Assembly: GCA_937934635.1 (NCBI GenBank)
Contig: CALGZD010000208.1
Location: forward strand, 1 to 7,065
Direction: 5' to 3'
Length of the DNA stretch: 7,065 bases
Source: an uncultured Deinococcales bacterium
GTDB taxonomy: Bacteria; Deinococcota; Deinococci; Deinococcales; Trueperaceae
Positions 6,221-7,065 of the stretch are shown here, in pieces. The notes beneath the pieces were generated by a model that was not told where the DNA came from, searched no databases, and saw only the letters and a list, made by a program, of their open reading frames with translations. Every line of letters begins with the position of its first letter. Position 1 is the first letter of the stretch. The position numbers and the translations under genes are program-made.

Positions 6221-6351
6221 GTGTTTTAGAAGTCAGTAGTTATGGCATTTGTATTACTAATTCCAGTACGACCGATTCTGTTTTGATGTTCATGTTGACT
6301 TTAAACTATGCCTTAAACGGTAATACAAAAGTGTTTCTCGCTGCTAGACTC

Positions 6352-6401
6352 TTTTTTGCAACTGCTATTAAAATTAGAAGTAATTTAAATTTTGCAAAAA
6401 A
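6352..6401. other. Long imperfect hairpin, AT-rich
   Basis: TTTTTTGC (6352-6359) pairs with GCAAAAAA (6394-6401). Inside, ATT-A-AAATTA (6367-6376) pairs with TAATTT-A-AAT (6381-6390) around a GAAG loop. As T-runs or A-runs flank the GC pairs on both strands, it could end transcription weakly in either direction. The distance of 130 bases from the DUF503 stop makes this uncertain. Confidence 0.35.
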
Positions 6402-6542
6402 GTTGCAGTTTAAAACGAACAAAATCCTTCTTAAGGTTCATCATTGAAAGTGTGGGTTTTGTTTCACAAAATACTGTTACTACAGCGACAACTGATACTA
6501 AAAGGGTATGTTTTGGACGCTAAACTCTAAAAAGCTTATGGG

Positions 6543-6571
6543 TACAGATATGCCTACAGATATGCCTACAG
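6543..6571 (+). repeat. 12-base tandem duplication, about 2.4 units
   Basis: TACAGATATGCC occurs at 6543-6554 and again without change at 6555-6566, followed by TACAG. It is the fourth short tandem duplication in this window, this one not at a gene end. Confidence 0.85.
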
Positions 6572-6693
6572 AATAGTATAGCTAATTCCGATTATTTACC
6601 CTTAGATTTTCACTTGTTAAAGCACTACTTGTTTAAATCCTAAACTTCTGAGATACAAGAGCAGTTGTTGTTGAAAATATTCAGAGGGACAGC

Positions 6694-6762
6694 ATGGCAA
6701 AATCAAAGATTAATGTTGTTTCATTGATTTATTCTGAAGGTTGTGAATCACCCCCAAATTAA
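6694..6762 (+). CDS. Possible 22-residue peptide with a good ribosome site
   Basis: ATG 6694 is preceded by AGAGGGACAGC, one of the better Shine-Dalgarno matches on the plus strand. The frame encodes MAKSKINVVSLIYSEGCESP followed by PN and a TAA. The start is basic, the middle hydrophobic, and there is one cysteine near the end. I do not recognise it. It could be a leader peptide for the structured region that follows, a small peptide gene, or the surviving N-terminal end of a broken gene such as a transposase. Confidence 0.25.
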   Translation: MAKSKINVVSLIYSEGCESPPN

Positions 6763-6829
6763 TCTAAAAAGCCTTTGAAATAAGGGATAACTTCAAATTG
6801 AACTTAGTCAAACTACTTGTAAGTTTTTT

Positions 6830-6859
6830 GTCGGGGACATTAGGGTTGACATGCCCGAC
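6830..6859 (+). other. Hairpin with GTCGGG/CCCGAC stem
   Basis: GTCGGG (6830-6835) pairs with CCCGAC (6854-6859). After a GA bulge on the left side, CAT (6838-6840) pairs with ATG (6851-6853) around a 10-base loop. Subterminal bulged hairpins of this kind occur at the ends of IS200/IS605 elements, and also in many RNA genes. It opens the GC-richer island of this spacer. Confidence 0.6.
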
Positions 6860-6879
6860 TAAGGCGTTTTATATTTACA

Positions 6880-6923
6880 TTCCGCTCGCAGGGAAAACCC
6901 TTCAGGGAAATCCAAGAGCGGAA
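6880..6923 (+). ncRNA. Structured element with nested hairpins, unidentified
   Basis: A perfect 8-bp stem, TTCCGCTC (6880-6887) with GAGCGGAA (6916-6923), encloses a second hairpin AGGG-AAAA-CCCT (6890-6901) and the single-stranded stretch TCAGGGAAATCCAA. The 3' strand runs into GGAAGGAACC and an ATG at 6930 that opens only a four-codon frame. A perfect two-level fold in a GC-richer patch surrounded by AT-rich DNA is a classical sign of functional RNA, but I could not match it to a named riboswitch, tmRNA, SRP RNA, RNase P RNA or 6S RNA. Confidence 0.4.
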
Positions 6924-6997
6924 GGAACCATGACAACTAATTAAGAGGAAAGAACGACTTAGAAACCTTTAGAAATAAAGTAGCTAACAGGAGTTGG

Positions 6998-7015
6998 TTA
7001 CTATAAAAATAGTAA
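6998..7015 (+). other. Perfect 7-bp hairpin
   Basis: TTACTAT (6998-7004) and ATAGTAA (7009-7015) are perfect complements around AAAA. It lies between the nested element and the last hairpin, and may belong to the same structured transcript. Confidence 0.45.
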
Positions 7016-7019
7016 TATT

Positions 7020-7048
7020 AAAGATATGAAATTCGTTTCATATACTTT
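7020..7048 (+). other. UUCG-capped hairpin near the window end
   Basis: ATATGAAA (7024-7031) and TTTCATAT (7036-7043) form a perfect 8-bp stem closed by TTCG, the most stable RNA tetraloop when closed by C-G though here by A-T. AAAG (7020-7023) can add four pairs with CTTT (7045-7048) past one bulged A. TTTTATAAA follows, so a weak terminator for the structured region is possible. Confidence 0.5.
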
Positions 7049-7065
7049 TATAAACAGTGAGACGA

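Larger units (their letters stand above)
6221..6693. other. Intergenic stretch after the DUF503 gene, no gene seen
   Basis: I find no frame of useful length, no tRNA fold and no terminator with a clean T-run. Contents are a long imperfect hairpin (6352-6401), small perfect hairpins TGCAA-AAAAG-TTGCA (about 6393-6407) and TTTTGT-TTC-ACAAAA (6457-6471), and a short 12-base duplication (6543-6571). It may be eroded sequence of a former gene, but no family was recognisable in any frame I read. Confidence 0.4.

Noticed and set aside
6920..6944. Gene start at ATG 6930 behind GGAAGGAA
   Set aside because: The frame ends after four codons (M-T-T-N).
6940..6955. RNase P RNA, from the string GAGGAAAG
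   Set aside because: The conserved GAGGAAAGTCC is not completed and none of the other conserved blocks of RNase P RNA are seen nearby.
6221..7065. CRISPR array or tRNA genes
   Set aside because: No regularly spaced direct repeats of 20-40 bases and no cloverleaf with a TTCRA loop were found on either strand.

Overview
This 7065-base window is bacterial, chromosomal and AT-rich. It carries six recognisable housekeeping genes. On the minus strand, glnA (type I-alpha glutamine synthetase) is followed 8 bases later by aat (leucyl/phenylalanyl-tRNA-protein transferase). Diverging from them on the plus strand is a morphogenesis and division cluster: mreD, a PBP2-type transpeptidase (mrdA), minC and a DUF503/YlxP-family gene. 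The order mreD-PBP2-minC-DUF503, with a Thermus-like GSI-alpha and an Aat, recalls to me the Deinococcus-Thermus phylum (Deinococcota). The base composition would then be unusually AT-rich for that phylum. Clostridia and Negativicutes also link mreD, PBP2 and minC, but there minC is normally followed by minD. The phylum call is an inference made without any database search.

Layout: aat 5-616 (-), glnA 625-1965 (-), a divergent spacer 1966-2398 holding a small doubtful ORF built on a 12-base tandem repeat, mreD 2399-2896 (+), a 370-base spacer with two competing hairpins just before mrdA, mrdA 3267-5144 (+), a 152-base spacer that starts with 17-base tandem repeats, minC 5297-5884 (+), the DUF503 gene 5912-6220 (+), and 845 bases with no convincing protein gene up to the end. 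About a quarter of the window is non-coding, which is high for a bacterium.

The plus-strand genes fit one theme. MreD and PBP2 belong to the elongation machinery that builds the side wall, and MinC blocks FtsZ assembly away from the division site. mreB and mreC, the usual companions of mreD, are absent immediately upstream, and minD is absent downstream of minC. The minus-strand pair covers nitrogen assimilation and N-end-rule tagging of proteins.

The less ordinary content is in the spacers. Short direct repeats run across the stop codons of both mreD and mrdA and continue into the spacer. A 12-base repeat forms an in-frame run of EAL/KAL-type tetrapeptides. The mrdA leader can fold two ways that exclude each other. 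The last 240 bases contain a GC-richer island with several perfect hairpins, which could be an RNA gene, a leader of a gene beyond the window, or the end of a small transposon. I could not match it to a known RNA family.
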